Positions 6,189 to 13,601 of a stretch of DNA of 25,780 bases are shown here, one piece after another (within the stretch, counting starts at the first letter, position 1; each line of letters starts with the position of its first letter). A model generated the notes under the pieces. It was not told the origin of the DNA and did no database searches. It saw only the letters and a list, made by a program, of their open reading frames with translations. This stretch comes from a virus, in the IMG/VR virus record IMGVR_UViG_3300021197_000963, positions 1-25,780 of that record. One strand, 5' to 3'. The position numbers were made by a program, and so were the translations under genes.

Positions 6189-7580
6189 ATGAAAATATCG
6201 TATAAGAAACTTAACGAAATAATTCCATACGAAAACAATCCACGAAAGATCAATAAAGGTGTTGATATAGTAGCGGAAAGTATACAACAGTATGGATTCC
6301 AACAGCCTATAGTAGTTGATACAGACGGTGTTATCATAGTAGGACACACAAGATATCAAGCCAGTAAAAAACTAGGTCTAGCAGAAGTTCCAGTCACAGT
6401 AGCAGACGAACTAACAGAAGAACAAATCCGAACTTACCGTATTATGGATAATAAAAGTGGAGAGAAAACATTCTGGGATGAAGGTCTATTGGTAGAAGAA
6501 CTTAAAGAACTATTACCAGACAGTAGTATACAAGACCTTAGTTTCGAAACAGGCTTCAGCGAAAGTGAACTAAACAAATGGTTAACTGAACCAGAAAAAG
6601 ATGATCTAAGTGATCTAAGTGCTCTACGCACTAAAGTTCCAAGAGCACAGTGGGGTGATGTATATACGCTGGGTGATCATAAACTTGTATGTGGTGATAG
6701 CAGTGATGCAGAAACAGTAAAACTATTAATGGGTGAAGATCGTGCTGAAATCATATGGGAAGATCCACCATACGGTGTAGAATACAAAACTCCAATGGCA
6801 ATAGTATATGGTGATAAGTTTGCTAAAGATTGGAGTGCAAAAAACGATATTGAAAACGATGATCTAAACGAAGAACAACTAGACGAACTGTTAACTAAAC
6901 ATATGAGTGCAATACTTCCATACTGGAACAAAGGTGGAGCAATATATTGGTGTCACGACCAAAAATTCAATCATCAATTCAAGCAAATATTAATAGCAAA
7001 CAATGTGCATATAAGCGATACTTTAATATGGAAAAAAGACCTACACAGCACCTTTACAAGTGATTACTGTAAGATATATGAACCTATACTATACGGATGG
7101 CAAAAGGGTGAAGCACACAGATGGTATGCAGAGCGTATGCAACACAATGCACACACAAGTGAAGAACTGGATAACCTAACCAAAGAACAACTGATAAAAA
7201 TTATTAAACACAATCATACTAACTATCAAGAGATTAAAAAACTTCCAGCTAAAGAATCAGCTAAGATGCACCCTACAGTTAAACCACCAAAATTGATATC
7301 ATATCACTTGCTTAACAGCACCAAACGAGGTGATATAGTGTATGATGGATTTAGCGGTAGTGGAAGCACACTGATAGCGTGTGAAAAAACAAATAGAGTA
7401 GCTCGTTGTATAGAGTTCGAAACAAAGTATATAGATGTAATAATCGAGAGATGGCAAGAGCTAACAGGCCTTAAAGCAACTAGACAAGATGGAACACTGT
7501 GGGATGATATATATGATACAGCGTTGCAAAGCGAAGTTGATGATAATTTAACAGAGGTATTCAACCTTGCCGCTGACTAA
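6189..7580 (+). CDS. ParB-like domain fused to DNA adenine methyltransferase, 463 aa
   Basis: Residues 1-130 form a ParB/sulfiredoxin-like domain: NPRK (17-20) and 'VIIVGHTRYQASKKLG' (48-63) with the GHTR signature. The rest is an S-adenosylmethionine-dependent methyltransferase: catalytic DPPY at 192-195 (motif IV), a target-recognition stretch, 'HPTVKPPKL', and the cofactor motif 'DGFSGSGST' near 386-394. The order IV then I is that of the beta class; DPPY usually means N6-adenine. No restriction enzyme is visible, so it is an orphan enzyme, likely protecting phage DNA or marking it for packaging or regulation. It ends 14 bases inside terL. The recognition sequence cannot be read from the protein. 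Confidence 0.88.
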   Translation: MKISYKKLNEIIPYENNPRKINKGVDIVAESIQQYGFQQPIVVDTDGVIIVGHTRYQASKKLGLAEVPVTVADELTEEQIRTYRIMDNKSGEKTFWDEGLLVEELKELLPDSSIQDLSFETGFSESELNKWLTEPEKDDLSDLSALRTKVPRAQWGDVYTLGDHKLVCGDSSDAETVKLLMGEDRAEIIWEDPPYGVEYKTPMAIVYGDKFAKDWSAKNDIENDDLNEEQLDELLTKHMSAILPYWNKGGAIYWCHDQKFNHQFKQILIANNVHISDTLIWKKDLHSTFTSDYCKIYEPILYGWQKGEAHRWYAERMQHNAHTSEELDNLTKEQLIKIIKHNHTNYQEIKKLPAKESAKMHPTVKPPKLISYHLLNSTKRGDIVYDGFSGSGSTLIACEKTNRVARCIEFETKYIDVIIERWQELTGLKATRQDGTLWDDIYDTALQSEVDDNLTEVFNLAAD

Positions 7581-8790
7581 TCCACAAAAAACTATATTTG
7601 ATTCTCAAAATCGCTTCCGGCTAGCTGTGTGTGGGCGTAGATTTGGAAAAACACATTTAAGTAAATGGGAAATAGCTCGTGCAGCAAGGTTTCCTAATAG
7701 GCGTATACTATACTTGGCACCTAATTATCGTCAAGCAAAAAGTATTATATGGCAAGACCTGAAAGATGAATTGGGTGCAAGAAGATGGATTAAAAAAATT
7801 AACGAAAGTGAGCTTAGTATAAGACTAGTTAATAATACACTAATTGAACTTCGCAGTGCCGAATCAGCTGATTCTATAAGAGGTATACAGTGTCATTTCG
7901 CAGTATTAGACGAGTGCGCCTATATGCCTCCAGAAGTTTTTAGCCAAGTAATCAGACCCACACTATCTGACACTGGCGGAGGGGCTTTATTCATCACAAC
8001 TCCTATATCGCAAAGTAACTGGGTATATGACTTGTATATGCAGTGTGATCACTTGGAAGACTGGAGTAGTTTCCAATATACAACTCTCGACGGAGGTCAG
8101 GTTCCAGCTGTAGAAATAGAAGCTGCTAAAAGAGATTTAGATCTAAAAACATTCCAAGCTGAGTATCTAGCTGACTTTACAAGTGGATCAAGACTAGTAT
8201 ACTATGCATTCGATAAAGCTAACAATATAAAACCGTTCACAGATAGACCAAATCAGATTTGGATAGGCGCTGATTTCAATATAGAACCTATGAGTGCAGT
8301 AATAGGAACTCCAACCAAAGCTGGCTTCCATATCTTTGATGAAATAATTATACCTAATAGTAATACACACGAACTAGCAGAAGAAATAGTAAGACGATAT
8401 GGTGGACACAGAATAACAGTGTTCCCTGATCCGGCAGGTAGTGCAAGAAAAACAGCAAGCCGTGGGCGTAGTGATCACGACATATTGCGAGAGTATGGAC
8501 TAGAAGTTCGTAGCAAAAAAGCTCACCCTAAAGTAAAAGATAGAAACGCTGTAGTAAACAGTATGCTACTAAATGCACAAGGTGAAAGCAGACTGTTCTT
8601 CGATCCCAAATGTAAAACAACAATTGATAGTGTAAGTAGACACAGTTATAAAGCCAACACAATGATACCAGACAAAGACAGTGGAACTGACCACGCCACC
8701 GACTGTTTAGCATATGTCGTAGACTATAACTATGCTATCAGAGACACAAGAGATACATTTAATAAACCAAAAGTATTTGGAGCGTTTTAG
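7567..8790 (+). CDS. terL: Terminase large subunit
   Basis: The DNA-packaging motor and headful/end-cutting nuclease. ATPase: Walker A 'CGRRFGKT' (22-29), Walker B 'FAVLDECAY' with D115-E116, and the 'ITTP' coupling motif at 143-146. Nuclease domain: 'GADFN' with D236, 'FPDPAG' with D288, and 'DHATDCLAY' with D375/D379. 407 aa is a compact, normal length. The start is a TTG at 7567, overlapping the methyltransferase end; a GAGG lies about ten bases before and no ATG is available in frame nearby. The last codon is one base before the promoter of the small RNA. Confidence 0.95.
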   Translation: MPLTNPQKTIFDSQNRFRLAVCGRRFGKTHLSKWEIARAARFPNRRILYLAPNYRQAKSIIWQDLKDELGARRWIKKINESELSIRLVNNTLIELRSAESADSIRGIQCHFAVLDECAYMPPEVFSQVIRPTLSDTGGGALFITTPISQSNWVYDLYMQCDHLEDWSSFQYTTLDGGQVPAVEIEAAKRDLDLKTFQAEYLADFTSGSRLVYYAFDKANNIKPFTDRPNQIWIGADFNIEPMSAVIGTPTKAGFHIFDEIIIPNSNTHELAEEIVRRYGGHRITVFPDPAGSARKTASRGRSDHDILREYGLEVRSKKAHPKVKDRNAVVNSMLLNAQGESRLFFDPKCKTTIDSVSRHSYKANTMIPDKDSGTDHATDCLAYVVDYNYAIRDTRDTFNKPKVFGAF

Positions 8791-8791
8791 G

Positions 8792-8820
8792 TTGACAAAC
8801 AATATAAACAATGCTATAAT
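8792..8820 (+). promoter_or_regulatory. Perfect sigma-70 promoter of the terL-portal small RNA
   Basis: TTGACA (8792-8797), 17-base spacer, TATAAT (8815-8820), with TGC directly before the -10, making an extended -10. Every consensus base is present. It begins one base after the terL stop. The expected start is about 8826-8828. Confidence 0.9.
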
Positions 8821-8826
8821 AAATAC

Positions 8827-8989
8827 AATTGAAGCAACTAGAACTAGGAATCAGGTTGTTTTAATTTCTCCTGTAGGGTTAACGAGTGTTAACTCTAGGG
8901 TTGCGAGTGCAGCCCACAATTACTATAACGAAGTTAAAGTTAAGTTAAAAACTCAGCCCAGCATTAGCCCCCTAGTGTTGGGCTTTTTT
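8827..8989 (+). ncRNA. Structured small RNA between terL and portal, about 163 nt
   Basis: The unit from perfect promoter to perfect terminator holds no ATG at all. Read by hand it folds as follows. H1: 8827-8839 with 8854-8866, 13 bp including three G-U pairs, starting at the expected first base. Linker TCTCCTG (8867-8873). H2: 8874-8883 with 8888-8897, 10 bp, loop GAGT. H3, abutting H2: 8898-8904 with 8909-8915, 7 bp, loop GAGT again. Then an AU-rich single strand with three GTTAA units, and ACTC (8951-8954), complementary to the GAGU loops. Then the terminator hairpin. I recognise no known family. Possible roles are an antisense regulator of phage mRNAs or a protein-binding RNA. The host-type promoter suggests early expression amid late genes. 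Confidence 0.8.
8955..8989 (+). terminator. Intrinsic terminator of the small RNA
   Basis: A 13-bp stem (8955-8967 with 8972-8984; two G-U pairs) with a CCCC loop, GC-rich at the base (AGCCCA/TGGGCT), followed by six T (8984-8989). A textbook intrinsic terminator, which also isolates the portal operon from the small-RNA promoter. Confidence 0.92.
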
Positions 8990-9006
8990 CTGTCAGAATT
9001 TAATTG

Positions 9007-9014
9007 GATAAATA
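9007..9014 (+). promoter_or_regulatory. GATAAATA motif, candidate late promoter of portal operon
   Basis: An intergenic GATAAATA copy 98 bases before the portal start and just after the small-RNA terminator, so the portal operon needs its own promoter here or readthrough. The leader contains the palindrome AGTATATACT (9020-9029) and a small stem CCGAT/ATCGG (9033-9037 with 9046-9050). Confidence 0.45.
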
Positions 9015-9111
9015 AAGTAAGTATATACTGAACCGATCAGGTTTAATCGGGTGACAATAGTCTATGTCGTAAAAAATGGACAGACAAAACACTCTATCAG
9101 AGGAAAAACAT

Positions 9112-10560
9112 ATGTTAACAATAGAACAAATTAATCAGGTTCATCCAGGCTATGCCGAATACCTATACAGATGGGATTACTATATGCGATCTTATATGGG
9201 TGCAGAAGAGTATAGAGATGGAGCGTTCCTAAGAAAATACATTGGCGAGGATCAAGGACCCGGCGATCAATATAGACAACGACTCCTTGATACAGCACTA
9301 CACAATCACGCTAAAGTGGTTGTAGACACATATCGTAGTTTCATATTTAGAAACTTACCAACACGAACCCTGGGCAACTTAGTAGACAATGATTTCGCAA
9401 TGCGTTTTGTCACAGATGTAGACTTAGATGGAACTGGAATGAACCAGTTTATGCGTGAAGTAAACGATATGGTTTCAATTTATGGAAATTGCTGGGTTGG
9501 ATGTGATCGACCAGCATACACAGTTGAAACAGCCGCACAAGAAGAGGCATTAGACATAAGAGCTTATGGTATTGCTCTCGACCCTACAGCGGTAACAGAC
9601 TGGAGCTATAGTCGCCAACCAAATGGTGCAAAAACATTAAGTTATATCAAGATCATAGAAGATAGACAAGCTGATCACGATGTAATAGTATGTTGGACAC
9701 AAGATACAATAACAAGATATACAGTAAGTAAGAAAGCTATACACACTACTAACACTACAATTACCAAACACGAACAACAAAAGGATGCTATTGCATATGA
9801 ATATGGTGAAATACTAGAAGCGTATGAATATGCTAATCCTATTGGATATATTCCGTTCCACAGTGTTATGGATACACGCAGTTTCCATAAAGGTATAGGA
9901 ACAAGTGATATTGGTGATGTGTGTGATATTATGCGTAGTATCTACAATAAACTAAGTGAATTATATTCAAATATTAGATTGAGTTCACACCCTAGTATTG
10001 TAGCAGAACCTAGTGCAGAAATTAACGGTGGGTCAGGTGCTATTATATATGTAGACGAAAACACACAAATTCAACCTTACCTACTCCAACCAACAGGTGC
10101 AAGTATTGATGGCATTATTAAAAGCATCGAACTAGATGTAGAAGCTATTGATAGTATTACACACTTGAAAGCCGTAAAAGCTAAAACAGGATCACCGATG
10201 AGTGGTGTTGCATTGGCTACAACTAAACAACTTCTAAACGCTAAACTAGCCGATAGAGCAAGTATGTTGGAAATTGCGGAAAGAAAACTATGGAATGATT
10301 GGTTTAACTGGCAAACAGTTGATCAAGAAGAAGACTTTCATATACACTATGAAAAAAGCTTCGACCTTAGAGACAAACACAGCGACCTAGAATTGTATAG
10401 CAAGGCAATCTCGGCTGTTCCACACGATGGCTTCGTGCATCATATTCATAACGAGATCGCAGCAATGATGATCGACGATGAAAGAGATCTGCAACTAGTT
10501 CAAGAGCAGATTGCAGAAGACCATATGAAGAACAACATTATTACACCAGAAACAGAATAA
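9112..10560 (+). CDS. Portal protein, 482 aa
   Basis: The dodecameric ring at the capsid vertex through which DNA is packaged and ejected. Support: position right after terL and before scaffold/capsid; typical length; 'VDTYRSFIFRNLPTRTLG' near the N-terminus, a helix-rich wing, 'GDVCDIMRSIYNKLSELYSN' and 'SPMSGVALATTKQLLNAKLA' stem/crown helices typical of portal proteins, and 'EIAERKLWNDWFNW' near the C-terminus. The start is the ATG at 9112 with AGAGG (9099-9103) eight bases before; an in-frame ATG at 9076 has no ribosome binding site. Confidence 0.85.
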   Translation: MLTIEQINQVHPGYAEYLYRWDYYMRSYMGAEEYRDGAFLRKYIGEDQGPGDQYRQRLLDTALHNHAKVVVDTYRSFIFRNLPTRTLGNLVDNDFAMRFVTDVDLDGTGMNQFMREVNDMVSIYGNCWVGCDRPAYTVETAAQEEALDIRAYGIALDPTAVTDWSYSRQPNGAKTLSYIKIIEDRQADHDVIVCWTQDTITRYTVSKKAIHTTNTTITKHEQQKDAIAYEYGEILEAYEYANPIGYIPFHSVMDTRSFHKGIGTSDIGDVCDIMRSIYNKLSELYSNIRLSSHPSIVAEPSAEINGGSGAIIYVDENTQIQPYLLQPTGASIDGIIKSIELDVEAIDSITHLKAVKAKTGSPMSGVALATTKQLLNAKLADRASMLEIAERKLWNDWFNWQTVDQEEDFHIHYEKSFDLRDKHSDLELYSKAISAVPHDGFVHHIHNEIAAMMIDDERDLQLVQEQIAEDHMKNNIITPETE

Positions 10561-10569
10561 TCTGTCTGG

Positions 10570-10577
10570 GATAAATA
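10570..10577 (+). promoter_or_regulatory. GATAAATA motif, candidate late promoter of scaffold/capsid operon
   Basis: Copy located ten bases after the portal stop and 83 bases before the scaffold start. The predicted leader begins almost at the stem-loop at 10587. The capsid protein is needed in the largest amount, so an extra promoter here makes sense. Confidence 0.5.
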
Positions 10578-10586
10578 ATACTGTGT

Positions 10587-10623
10587 GCAGTATAGGGTTA
10601 TGAAACCCCCAGAACTATATTGC
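10587..10623 (+). other. 5' leader stem-loop before the scaffold gene
   Basis: GCAGTATA (10587-10594) pairs with TATATTGC (10616-10623), one G-U, and directly inside it GGGTT (10595-10599) pairs with AACCC (10604-10608) around ATGA. This stacked structure starts about ten bases after GATAAATA, so it would cap the 5' end of the transcript. T4-like phages use such leader hairpins for mRNA stability; here that is inference. Confidence 0.5.
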
Positions 10624-10659
10624 GTAAATTAATATCCTTGCAAAGGAGAACCGTTTAAG

Positions 10660-11343
10660 ATGGACGAACAAGAAAACATCGCTAAAGCAACTGAAAACAC
10701 AGAGACTGGCTCTGTAAATGAAGTGGATACAACAATGAACCAGGCTGAAAAGGCATTCTCACAAGAGGATGTGGATCGTATAATCCAAAATAGACTAAAG
10801 CAAGTTGAAAAGAAGTATGAAGGTGTTGATATGACAGAGTATCAAAACTTGAAGGCTCAACAAGCTGAAGCTGAAAAGGCTAATATGATCAAGCGTGAGC
10901 AATTCGAAGAGTTGCTTCAGAAACAAAAGTCAGAATATGATACTAAGCTGAAAGGCTTACAAGGTGAATTGCATAAAACAAAAGTAGACGGAGCTCTTTT
11001 AGAAGCAGCAAGTCGACATAAAGCAGTAAACCCTACTCATATTACTAACTTAATGAAAAACCAAGTTAAACTTGGCGATTCGGGTGCAGTAGAGGTGTTA
11101 GACGATGCAGGCAATGTGCGTTATAATACAGAAACAGCTGAACCAGTAAGTGTTGACGAAGCAGTAAAAGAATTTATCACCGCAAACAGTTATTTGCGTA
11201 GTGCAGGTCCTAGCGGAGCTGGAACTGGTGCAAATAAAGGTAAATCGGCCTCCGGAGAGGTTAAAATCGAATCTTTGGATATGAAAAAACCAGAGGATCG
11301 TAAAATATATGCAGAATACCGCAAGAAGGCGGGAATTGCATAA
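10660..11343 (+). CDS. Capsid scaffolding protein, 227 aa
   Basis: Guides capsid assembly and is then lost. It has an acidic disordered N-terminus (1-30), 'FSQEDVDRIIQNRLKQVEKK' (about 34-53), a long charged coiled coil (about 55-110), and a small conserved C-terminal end 'MKKPEDRKIYAEYRKKAGIA'. This layout matches the DUF4355-type phage scaffold family, and it lies directly before the major capsid gene. AAAGGAGAA (10642-10650) sets the start. This ribosome binding site is exactly complementary to the linker of the small RNA (TTCTCCT, 8866-8872). Confidence 0.85.
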   Translation: MDEQENIAKATENTETGSVNEVDTTMNQAEKAFSQEDVDRIIQNRLKQVEKKYEGVDMTEYQNLKAQQAEAEKANMIKREQFEELLQKQKSEYDTKLKGLQGELHKTKVDGALLEAASRHKAVNPTHITNLMKNQVKLGDSGAVEVLDDAGNVRYNTETAEPVSVDEAVKEFITANSYLRSAGPSGAGTGANKGKSASGEVKIESLDMKKPEDRKIYAEYRKKAGIA

Positions 11344-11371
11344 ACATTAAACTATATAAGAGGATAATCTA

Positions 11372-12223
11372 ATGGCAAACTCAACAACAACAACATTGGC
11401 GTCTTTGATTTCTCCAATCGTTCAAGAAGCTTTATTCACAGCGAACGAGAGATCAGTAATGCGTGGCTTAGTTAAAAACTTCGCAGTCCCAATGAACTCA
11501 GGTAAATCTGTTCAGGTTCCTGTCTACCCAATCGTAGCAGCACAAGCCTTAACAGAAGGAACAACAATGGCAGGAACATCTGCCGATATCGCAGTAACAA
11601 CTACAACTAAAACATTAACTTTAGCTGAAGTAGGTGTTATGACTAACTTAACAGACCTAATGCGTGACACATCAGAAGCAGATGTAATTTCGCATTTAGG
11701 AAAACTGTTCGGAGAAGCTATTGCGACTAAAATGGACGCAGATCTAATGGGTCTATTCACAGGCTTCTCAACTGAGCAAGGACCAGGTGCAGGTGCAGAA
11801 TTAACTGTAGCAGACATCTTCCAAGCAGCAGCTGAACTAAAATCAAACAACGCACCAGGTGACTACTTTGCAGTATTACACCCTAAGCAAGTATATGCAG
11901 TTAAATCAGCACTAACAAACACTTTCACAGGTGTTGCAGCTACTGATGTAGGTAATGAAGCATATCGTAGAGGCCTAGTAGGTCAAATCGCTGGTGTTAA
12001 CATCATCGAATCATCTAATGTAGCTGTAGACGGCTCAGGTGACTCAATTGGTGGTGTATTCTCAAGTGAAGCAATGGGTCTTGCAATGCAAAATGATCTT
12101 TCAATCGAAATCGAAAGAAATGCTGCATTAAGAGCAGATACCGTAGTAGCAACAGCTAGATACGGCGTTGGTGAACTAATTGATGTTTATGGTGTCAAAC
12201 TAACATCAGATGCAACTATCTAA
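11372..12223 (+). CDS. Major capsid protein, HK97 fold, 283 aa
   Basis: Forms the icosahedral shell. Features: N-terminal arm 'LISPIVQEALFTANERSVMR', 'GKSVQVPVYP', 'TKTLTLAEVGVMTNLTDLMR' and a C-terminal P-domain strand with 'IERNAALRADTVVATARYGVGELID', the latter a signature of phage capsids with the HK97 fold. Length and position after the scaffold agree. There is no long N-terminal delta domain, in keeping with a separate scaffold gene. GAGGA lies 5-10 bases before ATG. Codon use is richer in C-ending codons (GCA/GTA, AAC, TTC) than its neighbours, as expected for a highly expressed gene. Confidence 0.93.
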   Translation: MANSTTTTLASLISPIVQEALFTANERSVMRGLVKNFAVPMNSGKSVQVPVYPIVAAQALTEGTTMAGTSADIAVTTTTKTLTLAEVGVMTNLTDLMRDTSEADVISHLGKLFGEAIATKMDADLMGLFTGFSTEQGPGAGAELTVADIFQAAAELKSNNAPGDYFAVLHPKQVYAVKSALTNTFTGVAATDVGNEAYRRGLVGQIAGVNIIESSNVAVDGSGDSIGGVFSSEAMGLAMQNDLSIEIERNAALRADTVVATARYGVGELIDVYGVKLTSDATI

Positions 12224-12254
12224 TAACTCATAAAGAATAATAGGAGAGGTAATA

Positions 12255-12701
12255 ATGACAGTATATGCAACAAACGATGATTTAATCAGCATAGTTGGAG
12301 GAGAGATCTTCGACAATGGTGTTGATGATTTCACTGATGAGTTGACTCGTGCTACCTCAGATGTTAACCGTTATATCGATGTCAACTGGTTTCAGAAGAC
12401 AAGAGGTGGAAGCACTAAACGAATAGTAAGTGTGGGCGAAACATTTGATCCTGACAAGCTAACAGCTGGTCAATGGAAAAACAGCACAATCTATCTTGCA
12501 TTGTATCGTTACATATTACCTCAACTATCACCCTTTAGAGGCGGCGATAGCTTTATGCAACAAATCACTTTCTATAAAGAACGCTACTTTGAAGAAGTCA
12601 AAGAAGTAATGGCATCTGGTATTGAATATGATACCAATGATGACGGAAGTATAAGTCAGGATGAAGTGTATGAGCATCGACAAGATAGGGTGTATAGATG
12701 A
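12255..12701 (+). CDS. Head-tail connector protein with EF-hand loop, 148 aa
   Basis: In the place and size range of HK97 gp6/lambda-type head completion proteins that sit on the portal. The N-terminus 'YATNDDLISIVGGEIFD' and the following helices fit this group. Near the end is a complete 12-residue EF-hand calcium loop, D126-T-N128-D-D130-G131-S-I133-S-Q-D-E137, in 'YDTNDDGSISQDEVYE'. Calcium binding is therefore likely, perhaps stabilising the neck. TAGGAGAGG precedes ATG. Its stop overlaps the next start by ATGA. Confidence 0.7.
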   Translation: MTVYATNDDLISIVGGEIFDNGVDDFTDELTRATSDVNRYIDVNWFQKTRGGSTKRIVSVGETFDPDKLTAGQWKNSTIYLALYRYILPQLSPFRGGDSFMQQITFYKERYFEEVKEVMASGIEYDTNDDGSISQDEVYEHRQDRVYR

Positions 12702-13126
12702 GTAATAGAGAAGCAATTGCAAAGTATTTGGTTGGAAAACTCGAAGAAGTTCGATATATCAAATCAATTACAAGAGAACCAAAAGTAGTGGAGGAGTTGG
12801 CTCGAACTTCCTTCCCACACTGTTTAATCGAAACCACTGACGAAAGTCGTGAAGATTATTCTATGGGCTCAACTGACAGTGTAAGAACAGCAACAATACA
12901 ATTTCTAATCAATATTGTAGTATACGGCGATGAAAGAGACAGTCAAAGAAATTTGATTGTCGAAGCTGTAGAACGCAAGTTAGAAGAAGACAGAACCTTT
13001 GGTGGACTATGTTACAACTCAGGTGTAAGTGAAGTTTTAACAAGAGAAATTGATAGTGCAAGTCCTTATGCCACAGGAGCAATTGTTTACAGTGCAACAT
13101 ATCACTATGATAGAGCGAAACCATAA
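12698..13126 (+). CDS. Tail terminator/tail completion protein, 142 aa
   Basis: Placed between the connector and the tail tube. An alpha/beta protein: N-terminal helix 'NREAIAKYLVGKLEEVRYIK', strand 'FPHCLIETTDESRED', then 'TATIQFLINIVVYGDE' and a helix 'QRNLIVEAVERKLEED', ending with 'GAIVYSATYHYDR'. This order matches lambda gpU/HK97 gp10-type minor tail terminators, which cap the tail tube and join it to the head. Identification is by fold pattern and position only. Confidence 0.65.
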   Translation: MSNREAIAKYLVGKLEEVRYIKSITREPKVVEELARTSFPHCLIETTDESREDYSMGSTDSVRTATIQFLINIVVYGDERDSQRNLIVEAVERKLEEDRTFGGLCYNSGVSEVLTREIDSASPYATGAIVYSATYHYDRAKP

Positions 13127-13127
13127 T

Positions 13128-13145
13128 GTATACACTATTGTATAC
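13128..13145 (+). repeat. Short inverted repeat before the tail tube gene
   Basis: GTATAC (13128-13133) and GTATAC (13140-13145), each self-complementary, separated by ACTATT. It can form a 6-bp hairpin just after the 12698 gene stop and 25 bases before the tail tube ATG. It may be a small mRNA processing or stability stem. Confidence 0.35.
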
Positions 13146-13169
13146 TAAACATTTAAGAGGAGACTCACT

Positions 13170-13601
13170 ATGAGCGCGAATAAAGGCCTTAATGGCGTAG
13201 TAAAACTCGGTGCCGCAGGTGCCGAAACAGCTATTCTAAATGTAACAAGCTTCTCACTTGAAGAAACAACTGAAACAATCGATGTAACATCAATGGATTC
13301 GGCTGGAAACTCAAGAGAAGTCTTACCAACATTTATTAGCTTCACAGGAACAGTAGAAGGTTACTGGGACGATTCAGATGCAGCTCTAAACCACACAGAC
13401 ACAGTTGACCCTGTTGTCCGTGCAGGTGCAGAGATTGGATTTGAATTATATCCAGAATCATCAACGGCTTCTAATGCATTGTATTACAAAGGTAATGCAA
13501 TTGTCACAAGTGTGTCTAGAACACAATCGTTTGACGGTGCAACACAATTCACTGTTAACTTCGATGGTAATGGACCACTAGACTATAAGAAAATAGCATA
13601 A
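13170..13601 (+). CDS. Major tail tube protein, 143 aa
   Basis: The tube subunit of the non-contractile tail. 'GLNGVVKLGAAGAETAILNV' followed by 'LEETTETIDVTSMDSAGN', 'FTGTVEGYWDD' and 'TQSFDGATQFTVNFDGNGPL' are typical of short phage tail tube proteins (beta-barrel with a long loop). Its position between the tail terminator and chaperones agrees. AAGAGGAG precedes ATG. The stop overlaps the next ATG (TAATG). Confidence 0.85.
   Translation: MSANKGLNGVVKLGAAGAETAILNVTSFSLEETTETIDVTSMDSAGNSREVLPTFISFTGTVEGYWDDSDAALNHTDTVDPVVRAGAEIGFELYPESSTASNALYYKGNAIVTSVSRTQSFDGATQFTVNFDGNGPLDYKKIA

Noticed and set aside
8732-9031. 99-codon open frame on the + strand over the terL end and the small RNA
   Set aside because: It overlaps terL in another frame, has no ribosome binding site, and runs across a perfect promoter and terminator.
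9076-9111. Longer portal start at 9076
   Set aside because: No ribosome binding site; AGAGG is correctly placed for 9112.
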